From assembly GCF_006438875.1 (NCBI RefSeq), contig NZ_RCZH01000014.1, positions 62,001 to 126,000 on the forward strand: DNA of 64,000 bases, written 5' to 3'. The position numbers and the translations under genes are program-made. Below the pieces are notes generated by a model, which had not been told where the DNA came from, did no database searches, and was given only the letters and a program-made list of their open reading frames with translations. This DNA is from Flavobacterium pectinovorum. GTDB lineage: Bacteria > Bacteroidota > Bacteroidia > Flavobacteriales > Flavobacteriaceae. Below, piece by piece: positions 35,047 through 43,392 of the stretch (position 1 is its first letter; every line of letters begins with the position of its first letter).

Positions 35047-36591
35047 TTATTTATGCTCCACCAACAATTCTTTCAATTCGTTTGTTTTTAAATAGGTGGC
35101 GAAACGTCCGGAAAGCAGTAACATTTCTCTTTCTTCGGGCGTAATTCTTAATTTAGTTTCGACGTGTGAAGCATATTCATAGAGAAGTAAAATTTGTCTT
35201 GGCGATAATTCGCTAAACTTTTCTTTGTCTAATGTGGCAACGATTACTACGCCGTCTTTATCTTTTTTGAAGGCATCTTCGCCAAATTTACTCAGAAGTT
35301 CTTGTTTAAAATTAGCATATAGTCTTGACCAACTGCTCGAATCGTCATTTGTATTTTTTAATTCAATCACTAAATCTTCATAAGGCTGATCTTTATCCAA
35401 CTTCAATAAATAATCTCTAATGGTAGTAAAACCAATGATTTGATAATTTGTAACGGGTATTTTATAGCGTTCAAAAGTGTTTTCGACATCTTTGTCAAAA
35501 GTCATATATCGGGTTTGAACAGTGTATAAAGAAGCGGTTTCAAACAACGAAATCAGTTTGATTTTGGCATCGTTTACATAAGGTTCTTTTTTTCCTTGTC
35601 CCAGACAATCTATAAAAAGTGCTTTTTTATTCTTATCGTCTACTTTAGTATCATTATGAAGTAATTCAACAAGAGTTTTATAGCCCATATTATCTGAAGC
35701 ACCGCCATCGACAATACACAATATTTTATCTTTATTTTTTACTCCAAATTTCACTTTTGGAAGAACTCCTGGAAAAGCTGAACTTGCTGTAATGGCATAC
35801 GTAACGGGAAAATTATATCCGTCATTGATCTTGTTTTCATTCAATGCGATATCTGCCTTATTGGGCGCCAAAGACGAATCGAGATTTAAACCTCTAATAA
35901 TATGCGGCATAAACGGAATGCGCTCTCCGTTGTTAAAAGCCGTTCCGTTTGCCACAAACATGGGCAAAGAAGGCGTTTGCTTACTCGTTTTTGAAACAAA
36001 GAAATCTGATAATAACATTTGAGTTCCAAACTTATTGGCATTCTCAGGATTCGTTGCGTCGTATTGTAAAATATCCGAATCTATTCGTTGCGTCATCGAT
36101 ATTTTATCGCCTTTTTCGTTTCGGCTATTGTTTAGAAGTGATAAAATATTCGCCGATTTATCAACGTAATCTTTATAAGCATCGGCTTTGGAAAAATAGA
36201 ATTCATTGAAAGTGCAATTGTCATAAAACAATTTATTTTTTAGAATCGTCAAATAATATCCCGCCGAAAAACAGCCTCCGGAAACGGTGGAGTAATAATC
36301 GATCTCATTTAGAAAATTGCGCTGTCCATCACTTTCCTTAATTTCTTCTAATCCTAAAAGTACGCCCATACTAAAAAACTGAGCACGCGAACCTCCGCCC
36401 GAAATACCAATTCCAAGCGCAATATTAGGGTTTTGAAACCTTTTGTCCCGTTCCTGAACTGATTTGTAGTCACTTAACGATACAGTAGGTATAGAATTAT
36501 AATTGATCTCTGAAAACAGACTTATTTTATTTTGAGAAAATCCTATCTGAAGAAAGAGGAGAAACATTATCTGGCTGTATCGATATCTCAT
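35047..36591 (-). CDS. Secreted patatin-like phospholipase
   Basis: 514 aa. Signal peptide to about residue 20 (FLLFLQIGFSQ). The patatin/cPLA2-type domain shows the oxyanion loop GISGGGSRAQFFSMGVL, the nucleophile motif TVSGGCFSAGYY (GxSxG varied to TVSGG) and the catalytic Asp in CIVDGGASDNMG. The Ser-Asp dyad is thus intact. The C-terminal region (about 390-514) is helical and unassigned. Likely a periplasmic or surface lipid acyl hydrolase. It stands alone, convergent with the marR operon. Confidence 0.88.
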   Translation of the reverse strand: MRYRYSQIMFLLFLQIGFSQNKISLFSEINYNSIPTVSLSDYKSVQERDKRFQNPNIALGIGISGGGSRAQFFSMGVLLGLEEIKESDGQRNFLNEIDYYSTVSGGCFSAGYYLTILKNKLFYDNCTFNEFYFSKADAYKDYVDKSANILSLLNNSRNEKGDKISMTQRIDSDILQYDATNPENANKFGTQMLLSDFFVSKTSKQTPSLPMFVANGTAFNNGERIPFMPHIIRGLNLDSSLAPNKADIALNENKINDGYNFPVTYAITASSAFPGVLPKVKFGVKNKDKILCIVDGGASDNMGYKTLVELLHNDTKVDDKNKKALFIDCLGQGKKEPYVNDAKIKLISLFETASLYTVQTRYMTFDKDVENTFERYKIPVTNYQIIGFTTIRDYLLKLDKDQPYEDLVIELKNTNDDSSSWSRLYANFKQELLSKFGEDAFKKDKDGVVIVATLDKEKFSELSPRQILLLYEYASHVETKLRITPEEREMLLLSGRFATYLKTNELKELLVEHK

Positions 36592-36702
36592 TTTGGCTTT
36601 TTTAAATCACAAAAAGCGAAGTTACAAGAAACTAAAACAAGTTAAAACTCAAATAATGAAATCTTTAACAATAAAAATAATTCTTTGAACTTGCCTTTTT
36701 CC

Positions 36703-37065
36703 TTAATTGACTGTAACACTTTTTATTGGCGATGCAGTACAGGTTGCCTTTCCGTGCTGAATCGTGATATCAGCTTTTACATTATAAGTTCCCGCTGTAG
36801 TGTAGATATGCGATAATGTTTTACTAGTTGTGGTTTCGCTTGTTCCGTCGCCAAAATTCCATTTGACAGATTTAAACTCATAACTTCCCGTATAGTCAAC
36901 AACAAAATCAACTTTTTTAACATTTGCAGGATCAGTCGTATGTTTGAATTTCATAAAAAAAGATTCTCCAAAGCAATCAATTCCTTTTTCGACATCAGAT
37001 TTGCTGCAAGAATAACCTAAAACTAATACTGCAACAATACATACAATTTTAAATTTCGTTTTCAT
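36703..37065 (-). CDS. PKD domain lipoprotein
   Basis: 120 aa from the ATG at 37065, which gives a proper lipoprotein signal (VLVLGYSC, Cys20); an ATG at 37083 adds six residues. The rest is one PKD domain: VDYTGSYEFKSVKWNFGDGT, then LSHIYTTAGTYNVKADI. PKD folds are extracellular beta-sandwiches used in adhesion or as spacers. A TATATTTG -7 box lies at 37108-37115 on the minus strand. Confidence 0.88.
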   Translation of the reverse strand: MKTKFKIVCIVAVLVLGYSCSKSDVEKGIDCFGESFFMKFKHTTDPANVKKVDFVVDYTGSYEFKSVKWNFGDGTSETTTSKTLSHIYTTAGTYNVKADITIQHGKATCTASPIKSVTVN

Positions 37066-37107
37066 GGTATCTGGATTTTTCAATTAGTATTTGTATTGAC
37101 ATTTCTA

Positions 37108-37115
37108 CAAATATA
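37108..37115 (-). promoter_or_regulatory. -7 box (TATATTTG) of the PKD lipoprotein gene
   Basis: Reverse complement of caaatata matches TAnnTTTG, 42 nt before the chosen start. Confidence 0.45.
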
Positions 37116-37164
37116 ATTAATATTCGTCGATAGTTTCCTGATAATTATCATCAAAAAGCCTTTT

Positions 37165-37731
37165 CTATTCAACATTAAACAATCTCAAAATATAAGAAAG
37201 CTCGTAAACGATAAAAAGCACTGCCAAAATAGTATGGAATACTTTATTGTGAACTTTGATGGCAACCAAACAAAGTAAAACATGACTAATAATCCTGATA
37301 TAATATTCTGTTTGATTGTATAGAAAGTAGTCGCCGCCTTTGATTGCAGTATCAACCAAATCAGCAATAAAGCTTATGGCCAATATCGCAAAAAACCAAT
37401 TTTTTCGCGAATAGAAATAATCTTCATAGCCTGTATAATCGACTAAATCATCCGGATATAAAATAGCGCATAACAGGTAATAAATAAGGATATAACAAAT
37501 GATGAAAAAATAGTCTACAAAATACCATTCCTGAATAAGCTTGAGATTAAACTCCCACCACCAAAAATGAATAATAAGCAAGAAAACATAAAACACCCAA
37601 AGCGAATGCACAAAATAGATTTTCTTTCGCCCGGGATGCTGAATAAATATCACAGAACCCCTAATGAGATGTGTTAAACTCAACCCAAGAATAATTCCTA
37701 TAATTGATTTGATGTGTGTAAGTTCTTCCAT
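37165..37731 (-). CDS. Hypothetical multi-pass membrane protein
   Basis: 188 aa with about five or six hydrophobic segments and many aromatic residues (FWWWEF, YYLLCAILYP). The N-terminus, EELTHIKSIIGIILGLSLTH, and the loop DLVDYTGYEDYFYSRKNWFF look conserved-like, but I do not recognise a family. A TAAATTTG box (37739-37746) ends only 7 nt before the start codon, so its mRNA would have almost no leader. No functional partner is evident nearby. Confidence 0.8.
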   Translation of the reverse strand: MEELTHIKSIIGIILGLSLTHLIRGSVIFIQHPGRKKIYFVHSLWVFYVFLLIIHFWWWEFNLKLIQEWYFVDYFFIICYILIYYLLCAILYPDDLVDYTGYEDYFYSRKNWFFAILAISFIADLVDTAIKGGDYFLYNQTEYYIRIISHVLLCLVAIKVHNKVFHTILAVLFIVYELSYILRLFNVE

Positions 37732-37802
37732 AAATAATCAAATTTACATAGAACTAAAATTAAGGTAATTAATTTAAATACAGATATTTATAAAGAGTAA
37801 TT

Positions 37803-37869
37803 TACCACAAAGTCGCGAAGTCACAAAGCAATTTATTTTTAAACTTTGCGGCTTCGCGACTTTGCGATA
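37803..37869. repeat. CGCAAAG-type long hairpin
   Basis: CACAAAGTCGCGAAGTCACAAAG pairs imperfectly with CTTTGCGGCTTCGCGACTTTGCG across a short AT loop. It lies between two leftward genes in the gap 37732-37920. Confidence 0.75.
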
Positions 37870-37920
37870 TTAAAACATAACCTCTGTACCTTTGAACCTT
37901 TTGCCTCTCTGAACCTAAAA

Positions 37921-38463
37921 CTAAGCTCTCTTAATCTCATGCCCCACATATTCCTCCAAGGCAGCAAACATATCATCAACAGAAAGCGCTTCGAAATCCG
38001 GGTGATTTTTCAGGAAATTAGCATTCAATGTAATTAGGTTTTCTTCTAATTCATAGAATGTATCGTTATTAAGCAAGTCGCGCGTTGGGTTTACGCCTTC
38101 TAATTTTCCGCTTACAAATTTATTCAGTTTAACGCTGCTCATCAATTTGACTTTTTTGCTTTGTTGCTGAAACAATTCCAAATGTTTTTCGGCTCCAATC
38201 AAAGCCAAACCTTCTTCGATAAGTTCGTTCAATTCTTTATTCCAACCAGATCTGTAAACAAACTGAGCAAAATTTCCTTCTGCATATTGCGAATAATAAT
38301 AATCCAAATAATAACTCATCAATGCATCTTCATGAATAAATTCGTCATCAACACCTTCCTCGCGCATTAAATTGATTACCGAAATATTGGAATGAATCAC
38401 ATCGTGAAGATTTTCACTATTCATTGCCGTTTCAGAAACTATTATTCTACCAAATTCTTCCAT
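37921..38463 (-). CDS. DMP19/DUF4375 family protein
   Basis: 180 aa. The central segment SYYLDYYYSQYAEGNFAQFVYRSGW matches the DUF4375 (DMP19-like) core, whose usual form is an aromatic-rich YxxQVxNGGxxQY. It is helical, acidic and without signal peptide, so cytosolic. The family has no settled function. It lies about 70 bp downstream of a small Lys-rich gene on the same strand. Confidence 0.8.
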   Translation of the reverse strand: MEEFGRIIVSETAMNSENLHDVIHSNISVINLMREEGVDDEFIHEDALMSYYLDYYYSQYAEGNFAQFVYRSGWNKELNELIEEGLALIGAEKHLELFQQQSKKVKLMSSVKLNKFVSGKLEGVNPTRDLLNNDTFYELEENLITLNANFLKNHPDFEALSVDDMFAALEEYVGHEIKRA

Positions 38464-38531
38464 TTTGTTTTGTTTTGAGATTGTTTTGCAAATTTCAGAT
38501 AAATTAAAACAGAAAAGAAATACTATCCAAT

Positions 38532-38702
38532 TTAAATAACATCAGATCCGTCAGTATTCTTTTTTTCGTTCATTTTTGCAACCAAAGCTTTCAATCGCAA
38601 GGCGCTTTCTTTCTTTTCGGCTTGAAGTTTAGCTTTTTTTCTATTCAGCAATTTGGTATGCAAAGCCTTGTTTTTGGTATTTTTTTCGGGTCCTTTTGCC
38701 AT
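38532..38702 (-). CDS. Small Lys-rich hypothetical protein
   Basis: 56 codons from an ATG at 38702 to a TAA at 38532. The product starts MAKGPEKNTKNKALH and continues with a strongly basic, Ala/Lys-rich helix (KLLNRKKAKLQAEKK) ending in TDGSDVI. About a third of residues are Lys or Arg. The length, clean start and strand shared with the DUF4375 gene suggest a real gene that binds nucleic acid or ribosome, but this is inference. No family recognised. Confidence 0.6.
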   Translation of the reverse strand: MAKGPEKNTKNKALHTKLLNRKKAKLQAEKKESALRLKALVAKMNEKKNTDGSDVI

Positions 38703-38918
38703 GATAAATGATCTTCGTTAATTTCAGTGTACAAAGTTTGATACAAATTTCGGTTAAAATAATGAAGAACCAAACATTTCATTAGTCAAACAAAACTGTA
38801 TGAGACAATTAGCTTTCATTCATAGTAATATGTTTTTTTAATCAAAAAAAAATAGTAAAAACCTTAATAACATATTATACTTTAGTCCTTTTTTTAATCC
38901 AAAACCAAACGTTATTTT

Positions 38919-39641
38919 ATGAAAAAAACATTACTCTTTCTATTGCCCATTGTTTGCAGTATTTCATTATTTAGCTGCTCAACAAACGAAGCAATTACAT
39001 GTTATCTTCCTGCAAATGTAGCTTCGAGCAACTCACCTTTAGTTCCCGGAGGAACATTATTATTGAATGCCGACTCGGCTTACAGTTCAGATGTAAGCTA
39101 CAATTGGTCAGGTCCTAATAACTTTCACTCCAATTTACAAAATCCAATTATTAATAGTGTTACACCTTCTATGACAGGAGAGTATAAGCTAAAAACAAAT
39201 AAAGGAATCTGTGAAAGCAGCGAAAGTATTGTCGTTGTTGACATTAATGCGCCAAATATCCCATGTAATCCGGTTAAAAACACAATGATTTTCGAAAAAG
39301 CAGGTCTTGGTCCGCTTACATTTGGTTCTGTGTACTCATCCCATGTTAATGATGATTATTATATTACAGCAGGTTCACTAGAAGCTACCCTTAAAATAGA
39401 GTTTGCCAGTAACGTAATTCCAATACCTGGAATTTACAGTATATGCAGTAGTTGTCCAACTTCTTTCATGAAAAGCAGTGAAGTGTGTGTTAGCCTGAAT
39501 TATGTTACTTTCTCGCATGCCAATAGTGGATTAGTATATGTATCCTTAGTAAATGGAAAATTAACAGCTACTTTTTGTAATGTAATTTTCGATCAGTCTC
39601 CCTTTACATTAAATTCATCCGCAACAATAACTGAAAATTAA
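38919..39641 (+). CDS. Lipoprotein with Ig/PKD-like domain
   Basis: 240 aa. Signal with lipobox LFSC (about residue 20). Residues 30-110 form an Ig/PKD-like beta-sandwich: SYNWSGPNNFHSNLQNP, then VTPSMTGEYKLKT. The C-terminal 120 residues contain several Cys (ICSSCPTSF, EVCVSL), possibly disulfide bonded. It starts a three-gene rightward run with a small secreted protein (2 bp gap) and a beta-barrel protein. The family of the C-terminal half is not recognised. Confidence 0.75.
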   Translation: MKKTLLFLLPIVCSISLFSCSTNEAITCYLPANVASSNSPLVPGGTLLLNADSAYSSDVSYNWSGPNNFHSNLQNPIINSVTPSMTGEYKLKTNKGICESSESIVVVDINAPNIPCNPVKNTMIFEKAGLGPLTFGSVYSSHVNDDYYITAGSLEATLKIEFASNVIPIPGIYSICSSCPTSFMKSSEVCVSLNYVTFSHANSGLVYVSLVNGKLTATFCNVIFDQSPFTLNSSATITEN

Positions 39642-39643
39642 AA

Positions 39644-40234
39644 ATGAAAAAATTATTAATACTTCTACTTTTTACTTTCTCAAGTTCTTTTGCACAAAAC
39701 TCATACATCGTTGACAAAAAAGGAACTAAAACCTTTATTCGAGGAGAACTAACCGATGTTCTCTTGGTCGATAAAAGAATATCATATGTAAATGTGGGGA
39801 AAAGCTGGGAAAAGTACATTAAGTTTAAAGATCTCGATTATGCAGTAATTGGTCCAAGTTTGCTAAAATCATTTCACCTGAACCAGCAGAAAAGAGCAGA
39901 GGTCTATTTCGTTTTTGGAGAAAAAACAGATAAAAAACTTATTGGTGTAGCCACAACTACAACAACAACTCAGGGAACAATGTCAAGCTCTACTACACTT
40001 TATGAATTGTATGTTATAGATAACAATGAAACTGTTATAGAGCAAATTATTACCAGATCTGGTAAATCAGAAGAAAAAATAGAACAGCGGGGGAAAATAG
40101 CAGCAATGATTAGAAAACATTTTCCTGACTGCCCGGATTTAATAACAAAACTTGAAAAATATGATGTTGCTGACGAAAGAAATGAAACAATCTTATCCTT
40201 TTTTTCAGACACAGAATATATTAATTGCAAATAA
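39644..40234 (+). CDS. Hypothetical secreted protein
   Basis: 196 aa. Signal peptide ending near SSSFAQ (residue 18). It then reads NSYIVDKKGTKTFIRGE and later KYIKFKDLDYAVIG, a pattern of short beta-strands, followed by a Thr-rich stretch (TTTTTTQG) and a helical C-terminus with HFPDCPDL. No family recognised. It starts 2 bp after the lipoprotein gene and its frame overlaps the earliest possible start of the following OMP gene, so the three are co-transcribed. Confidence 0.75.
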   Translation: MKKLLILLLFTFSSSFAQNSYIVDKKGTKTFIRGELTDVLLVDKRISYVNVGKSWEKYIKFKDLDYAVIGPSLLKSFHLNQQKRAEVYFVFGEKTDKKLIGVATTTTTTQGTMSSSTTLYELYVIDNNETVIEQIITRSGKSEEKIEQRGKIAAMIRKHFPDCPDLITKLEKYDVADERNETILSFFSDTEYINCK

Positions 40235-40245
40235 CAACCTTAATA

Positions 40246-40938
40246 ATGAAAAACCAAACATTGCTTTTTATTAGCGCATTACTTTTCAATTTATCTATGT
40301 ATAGTCAGGCCCCAAGAGGATTATATGCTTCCGCAGGGTTTTCTCAAACAAATTTAAAATCATCTGATTTACTTAGTGAATCTAAACCGGGCTTTCAAAT
40401 TGGTTTAAATGGGCTTATGGGCTACCATGAAAATTACAATTTCCAATTAGAATTTGCCTACAGACAAAACACTTTAGACGTAAAATATGTTGAAGACACT
40501 TTTGAAGAGGCAAAAAAATCAAAATATAAATACTCCGATCTTAATTTTGGTTTTTATGTTAATTACTACATTTTAAAACCTGAAGAAGATGAATTCTTTT
40601 TGGGACCTCAGGTTGGTATGTTTCTGGCTGTAGTAGATCCTCTTGCACCTTCTAAGGGCGCAGATGTTAATGACCAACTATATTTGCCCCACTTGCTTAA
40701 TGAATCTGACTTAACAAATTCTGCAAAATTTAATTACGGTTTCGGCGTAGGCTTAACTGGTGGCTATAATAATTTTAGATTTGATTTAAGATATAGCTTG
40801 GGTATGGCTAATCTATTACAAGATGTACAAATAAACAGTTATGATGAATCACATAATTACACTGGTCCAACTCTTGAAGGCAAAACCAATACTATATCAT
40901 TTGGAATAAGTTATAACATATTTCATTTCAAAAAATAG
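40246..40938 (+). CDS. Outer membrane beta-barrel protein
   Basis: 230 aa from the ATG at 40246, which starts a clear signal peptide (MKNQTLLFISALLFNLSMYSQ); an in-frame ATG at 40225 overlaps the previous gene. Alternating strands with aromatic ends follow (GLYASAGFSQTNLKS, FQLEFAYRQNTLDV, FRFDLRYSLGMANL) and the C-terminal strand NTISFGISYNIFHFKK, a typical beta-barrel end. Porin-family/OmpW-like size. Together with the upstream lipoprotein and secreted protein it may form a surface complex (inference). Confidence 0.85.
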   Translation: MKNQTLLFISALLFNLSMYSQAPRGLYASAGFSQTNLKSSDLLSESKPGFQIGLNGLMGYHENYNFQLEFAYRQNTLDVKYVEDTFEEAKKSKYKYSDLNFGFYVNYYILKPEEDEFFLGPQVGMFLAVVDPLAPSKGADVNDQLYLPHLLNESDLTNSAKFNYGFGVGLTGGYNNFRFDLRYSLGMANLLQDVQINSYDESHNYTGPTLEGKTNTISFGISYNIFHFKK

Positions 40939-41012
40939 TTGGCTTTAATTTATTATTCTTTTCAATCACAGGTTTATTCTCTTTACTACCTTAAGAAGGA
41001 CAAGATAGTGTA

Positions 41013-41053
41013 TAAAAAAACCTTTGTCAAAGTTTTTAAACTTTGACAAAGGT
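41013..41053 (-). terminator. Terminator of XRE gene copy 1
   Basis: ACCTTTGTCAAAGTTT pairs with AAACTTTGACAAAGGT, 34 bp past the stop, with the A-run on the left giving a U-run in the leftward RNA. A nearly identical hairpin follows copy 2. Confidence 0.85.
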
Positions 41054-41086
41054 ATATAACGATTTAGCAATTGCTTTTCGAGTAAA

Positions 41087-41500
41087 TTATTTTTCGCTTA
41101 GTAACTTTTCTAAAAAAGCAACTCTGTCTTTTTCGGCTTGAATTAATTGTTGATACAGTTTTTTATTTTCTTCAATTGATTCAAGAAATTTATCTAACGG
41201 ATTAAAAGTACAACCATAACTAATTGCAGAACCATTATTATTTTCTATATCAATAGTATTTCCAATAATATTAAAAACAGCTTCTTCAGAAAAATTCCTA
41301 ATTACTTCGGCAGGAACGCCCAAAGCTTCAGCAATTGCTTTTAGTTTTTCGTCATCAACACTTTCGCTTCCTTCAATAATAGAAATAGATTGTTGCGTCG
41401 TGCCAATTGCAATCGCAAGTGCTTCTTGTTTCATATCTCTAAGCTCTCTGATTCGGCTTATGTTTCGCCCAATATGTTTTGGTTTTATTTCTGTGCTCAT
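41087..41500 (-). CDS. XRE-family HTH regulator, copy 1
   Basis: 137 aa. N-terminal lambda-repressor-type HTH (about 10-65): IGRNISRIRELRDMKQEALA, GTTQQSISIIEGS and LKAIAEALGVPAEVI. A linker and a C-terminal coiled coil (about 108-137) with heptad-like LYQQLIQAEKDRVAFLEKLL follow. It is a duplicate of the gene at 41858-42262: the first 81 residues are identical at protein level, while linker and coiled coil differ. The -7 box TATCTTTG (41505-41512) ends 4 nt before the ATG, suggesting a leaderless mRNA. Target genes unknown. Confidence 0.93.
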   Translation of the reverse strand: MSTEIKPKHIGRNISRIRELRDMKQEALAIAIGTTQQSISIIEGSESVDDEKLKAIAEALGVPAEVIRNFSEEAVFNIIGNTIDIENNNGSAISYGCTFNPLDKFLESIEENKKLYQQLIQAEKDRVAFLEKLLSEK

Positions 41501-41504
41501 AGTT

Positions 41505-41512
41505 CAAAGATA
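41505..41512 (-). promoter_or_regulatory. -7 box (TATCTTTG) 4 nt before the XRE copy 1 start
   Basis: Reverse complement of caaagata. The 4-nt spacing to ATG equals that of copy 2 (42267-42274) and of panD. Confidence 0.5.
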
Positions 41513-41650
41513 TTTAAAATTCTGCTACATTTTCCGGTTTGGTAGAAAACAAGCTTGTGTTTGTGAGATACATTTTACAAATTGATTTCTACCCTTCAAA
41601 AATACAATTTTTCTGACTATTGATGATTTTTAATATAATGAATAATGTTT

Positions 41651-41747
41651 TTTTGGGCGTTCCCTTCGGTCGGGCTATTCGCTGCAAGTCCTCGCACTTC
41701 CTTCGTCAGGCTGTGGGCTTTTCGCTGCTATTCCTAACGCGATCTTG
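41651..41747. repeat. GGGCGTTCCCTTCGGTCGGG element between the XRE copies
   Basis: A GC-rich block in AT-rich surroundings: GGGCGTTCCCTTCGGTCGGG, then GCTATTCGCTGCAAGTCC, a CTTCCTTCGTCAGG hairpin part and TTTTCGCTGCTATTCCTAAC. It contains the direct words TTCGCTGC twice. From memory such blocks are scattered in Flavobacterium intergenic DNA. The rest of 41501-41857 consists of the duplicated flanks of the XRE genes. Confidence 0.5.
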
Positions 41748-41784
41748 TATAGCATTTCTTCCTTTAAAAAGACAACATTTCACA

Positions 41785-41824
41785 TAAAAAAACCTTTGTC
41801 AAAGTTCAAAACTTTGACAAAGGT
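41785..41824 (-). terminator. Terminator of XRE gene copy 2
   Basis: ACCTTTGTCAAAGTT pairs with AACTTTGACAAAGGT around a 3-nt loop; near-identical to the hairpin after copy 1, so it was part of the duplicated unit. Confidence 0.85.
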
Positions 41825-41857
41825 GTATAACGATTTAGCAATTGCTTTTCGAGTAGA

Positions 41858-42262
41858 TTATTTTTCGCTTAGTAACTTTTCTAAAATAGCAACTTTTTCT
41901 TTTTCACTTTCAACCAATCGCTCATAAAGTTTTTCATTCTTATCAAATGCTTCAAGAAGTTTATCTAATGGATTAAAAGTACATCCGAAACTAACTACAG
42001 ATGAATTATTTTCTGCAGTATTTCCAATAATATTAAAAACAGCTTCTTCAGAAAAATTCCTAATTACTTCGGCAGGAACGCCCAAAGCTTCAGCAATTGC
42101 TTTTAATTTTTCGTCATCAACACTTTCGCTTCCTTCAATAATAGAAATAGATTGTTGCGTCGTGCCAATTGCAATCGCAAGTGCTTCTTGTTTCATATCT
42201 CTAAGCTCTCTGATTCGGCTTATGTTTCGCCCAATATGTTTTGGTTTTATTTCTGTGCTCAT
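41858..42262 (-). CDS. XRE-family HTH regulator, copy 2
   Basis: 134 aa. Same N-terminal HTH as copy 1, identical through FNIIGNT (residue 81), then a shorter linker (AENNSSVVSFGCTFNPLDKL) and a diverged C-terminal coiled coil (LYERLVESEKEKVAILEKLL). The duplicated unit covers the terminator, the gene and about 90 bp of upstream DNA including the -7 box. The pattern of conserved DNA-binding half and changed coiled-coil half suggests that both bind the same operator but dimerise separately (inference). Confidence 0.93.
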   Translation of the reverse strand: MSTEIKPKHIGRNISRIRELRDMKQEALAIAIGTTQQSISIIEGSESVDDEKLKAIAEALGVPAEVIRNFSEEAVFNIIGNTAENNSSVVSFGCTFNPLDKLLEAFDKNEKLYERLVESEKEKVAILEKLLSEK

Positions 42263-42266
42263 AATT

Positions 42267-42274
42267 CAAAGATA
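42267..42274 (-). promoter_or_regulatory. -7 box (TATCTTTG) 4 nt before the XRE copy 2 start
   Basis: Reverse complement of caaagata at the same place as in copy 1; flanking DNA is nearly identical for about 60 bp upstream. Confidence 0.5.
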
Positions 42275-42519
42275 TTTAAAATTCTGTTACATTTTCGGAA
42301 TTTGGTAGAAAACAAGACTGTATTTGTAAGATACACTTTACGAACTTATTTTCATAATAAAATTGCGTAATCCTAAATATAAAAATCGAGCTAGATAAAT
42401 TCAATTTTTATAAAAATTAAAATAACATTCTAACGCAACCTTTTACAAAAATAATTATCTGTTAACAAGGAGAATAGCATAACATATCAAAGCATTTCTC
42501 ATCACCAAAAACCAAAATC

Positions 42520-42969
42520 ATGAAACAGATTATTACCCTTTTTAGTATTCTATTTTTGCTAACAGGCTGCAGCAATAATGATGATTCAAATTCATCAGAA
42601 GTAAAATATTCCGTAATTCTTCAGGGAGATCATTTTAACGGAGATTATAACAATCCAAAAGCCAATCTGGTTATAAAAGATCAGGTTGAATGGAACAAAT
42701 TACTTTTAAAATTCAATTTCATTACGAATGCAAATGTAATTTCTCCTGATCTTACTGTCGATTTTACCAAATATCAGATGATCGCCGTTATTGACGACGT
42801 CTATAATTATGGCGGATATTCTATAGATATAACCAAAATCATAGAAACCAATAGTAGCATTTTCGTTAAAGTTGAATACTTAAAACCCGGCGGAATTAAT
42901 ACTGTAATTACCCAACCTTACCATATTGTTAAAATTCCGAAGACGAATAAAAAAGTAGTTTTCAAATAA
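42520..42969 (+). CDS. Lipoprotein with PrcB-C-like domain
   Basis: 149 aa. Lipobox LLTGC (Cys17) followed by a polar SNNDDSNSSE linker. The domain resembles the PrcB C-terminal fold: DQVEWNKLLLKFN, YQMIAVIDDVYNYGGYSIDI (where PrcB has GxxxTGGYxV) and a terminal strand with TQPYHIVKIPKT. PrcB was named as part of a Treponema protease complex; a protease link here is unproven. Monocistronic. Confidence 0.8.
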   Translation: MKQIITLFSILFLLTGCSNNDDSNSSEVKYSVILQGDHFNGDYNNPKANLVIKDQVEWNKLLLKFNFITNANVISPDLTVDFTKYQMIAVIDDVYNYGGYSIDITKIIETNSSIFVKVEYLKPGGINTVITQPYHIVKIPKTNKKVVFK

Positions 42970-43044
42970 AACCTACAAAAAGTGTTGATTTTTAATCTGG
43001 TCATAAACAATATGATATAACTTTACAGTTTAAACACAACAACT

Positions 43045-43392
43045 ATGAGAACCATTATAATTGCAATTATTTCACTTTTATCTTTTTCAATGCACTCGCA
43101 AAACCGATACGAATTGCAAGATCAGGGAAAAGACAAGTTTTATCTTTCTGATTTCATTACACAAATGGCAGATAGAAAAATAATTAAAACCGAACCCATA
43201 ATTGTTATTGATGGAAAACCTTATCGTTTTCAGGATTTAGAAAAAGAGAAACTTCCTTTGTATAAAAATCAAATCGAAAAAATAACTCTGCTGGACAGAG
43301 AAAAGGGAATCGCTATTTATGGAAATTTTGCCGAAGGTGGAGTTGTAATTGTAACCACAAATAAAAAAGAGAATTCTGGCAGCCATGAATAA
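43045..43392 (+). CDS. Small secreted protein resembling a lone TonB-plug motif
   Basis: 115 aa. Signal peptide to about residue 19 (SFSMHSQ). The core reads EPIIVIDGKPYRFQDLE, then QIEKITLLDREKGIAIYGN and GGVVIVTTNKK. This follows the order of the TonB-dependent receptor plug in SusC-type proteins (vvDGvP, IExIevLKD, AIYGsrgaNGVvlIttK), but there is no barrel. Its last 8 bases overlap the next gene. Whether it is a soluble plug homologue or a decoy is unknown. Confidence 0.75.
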   Translation: MRTIIIAIISLLSFSMHSQNRYELQDQGKDKFYLSDFITQMADRKIIKTEPIIVIDGKPYRFQDLEKEKLPLYKNQIEKITLLDREKGIAIYGNFAEGGVVIVTTNKKENSGSHE

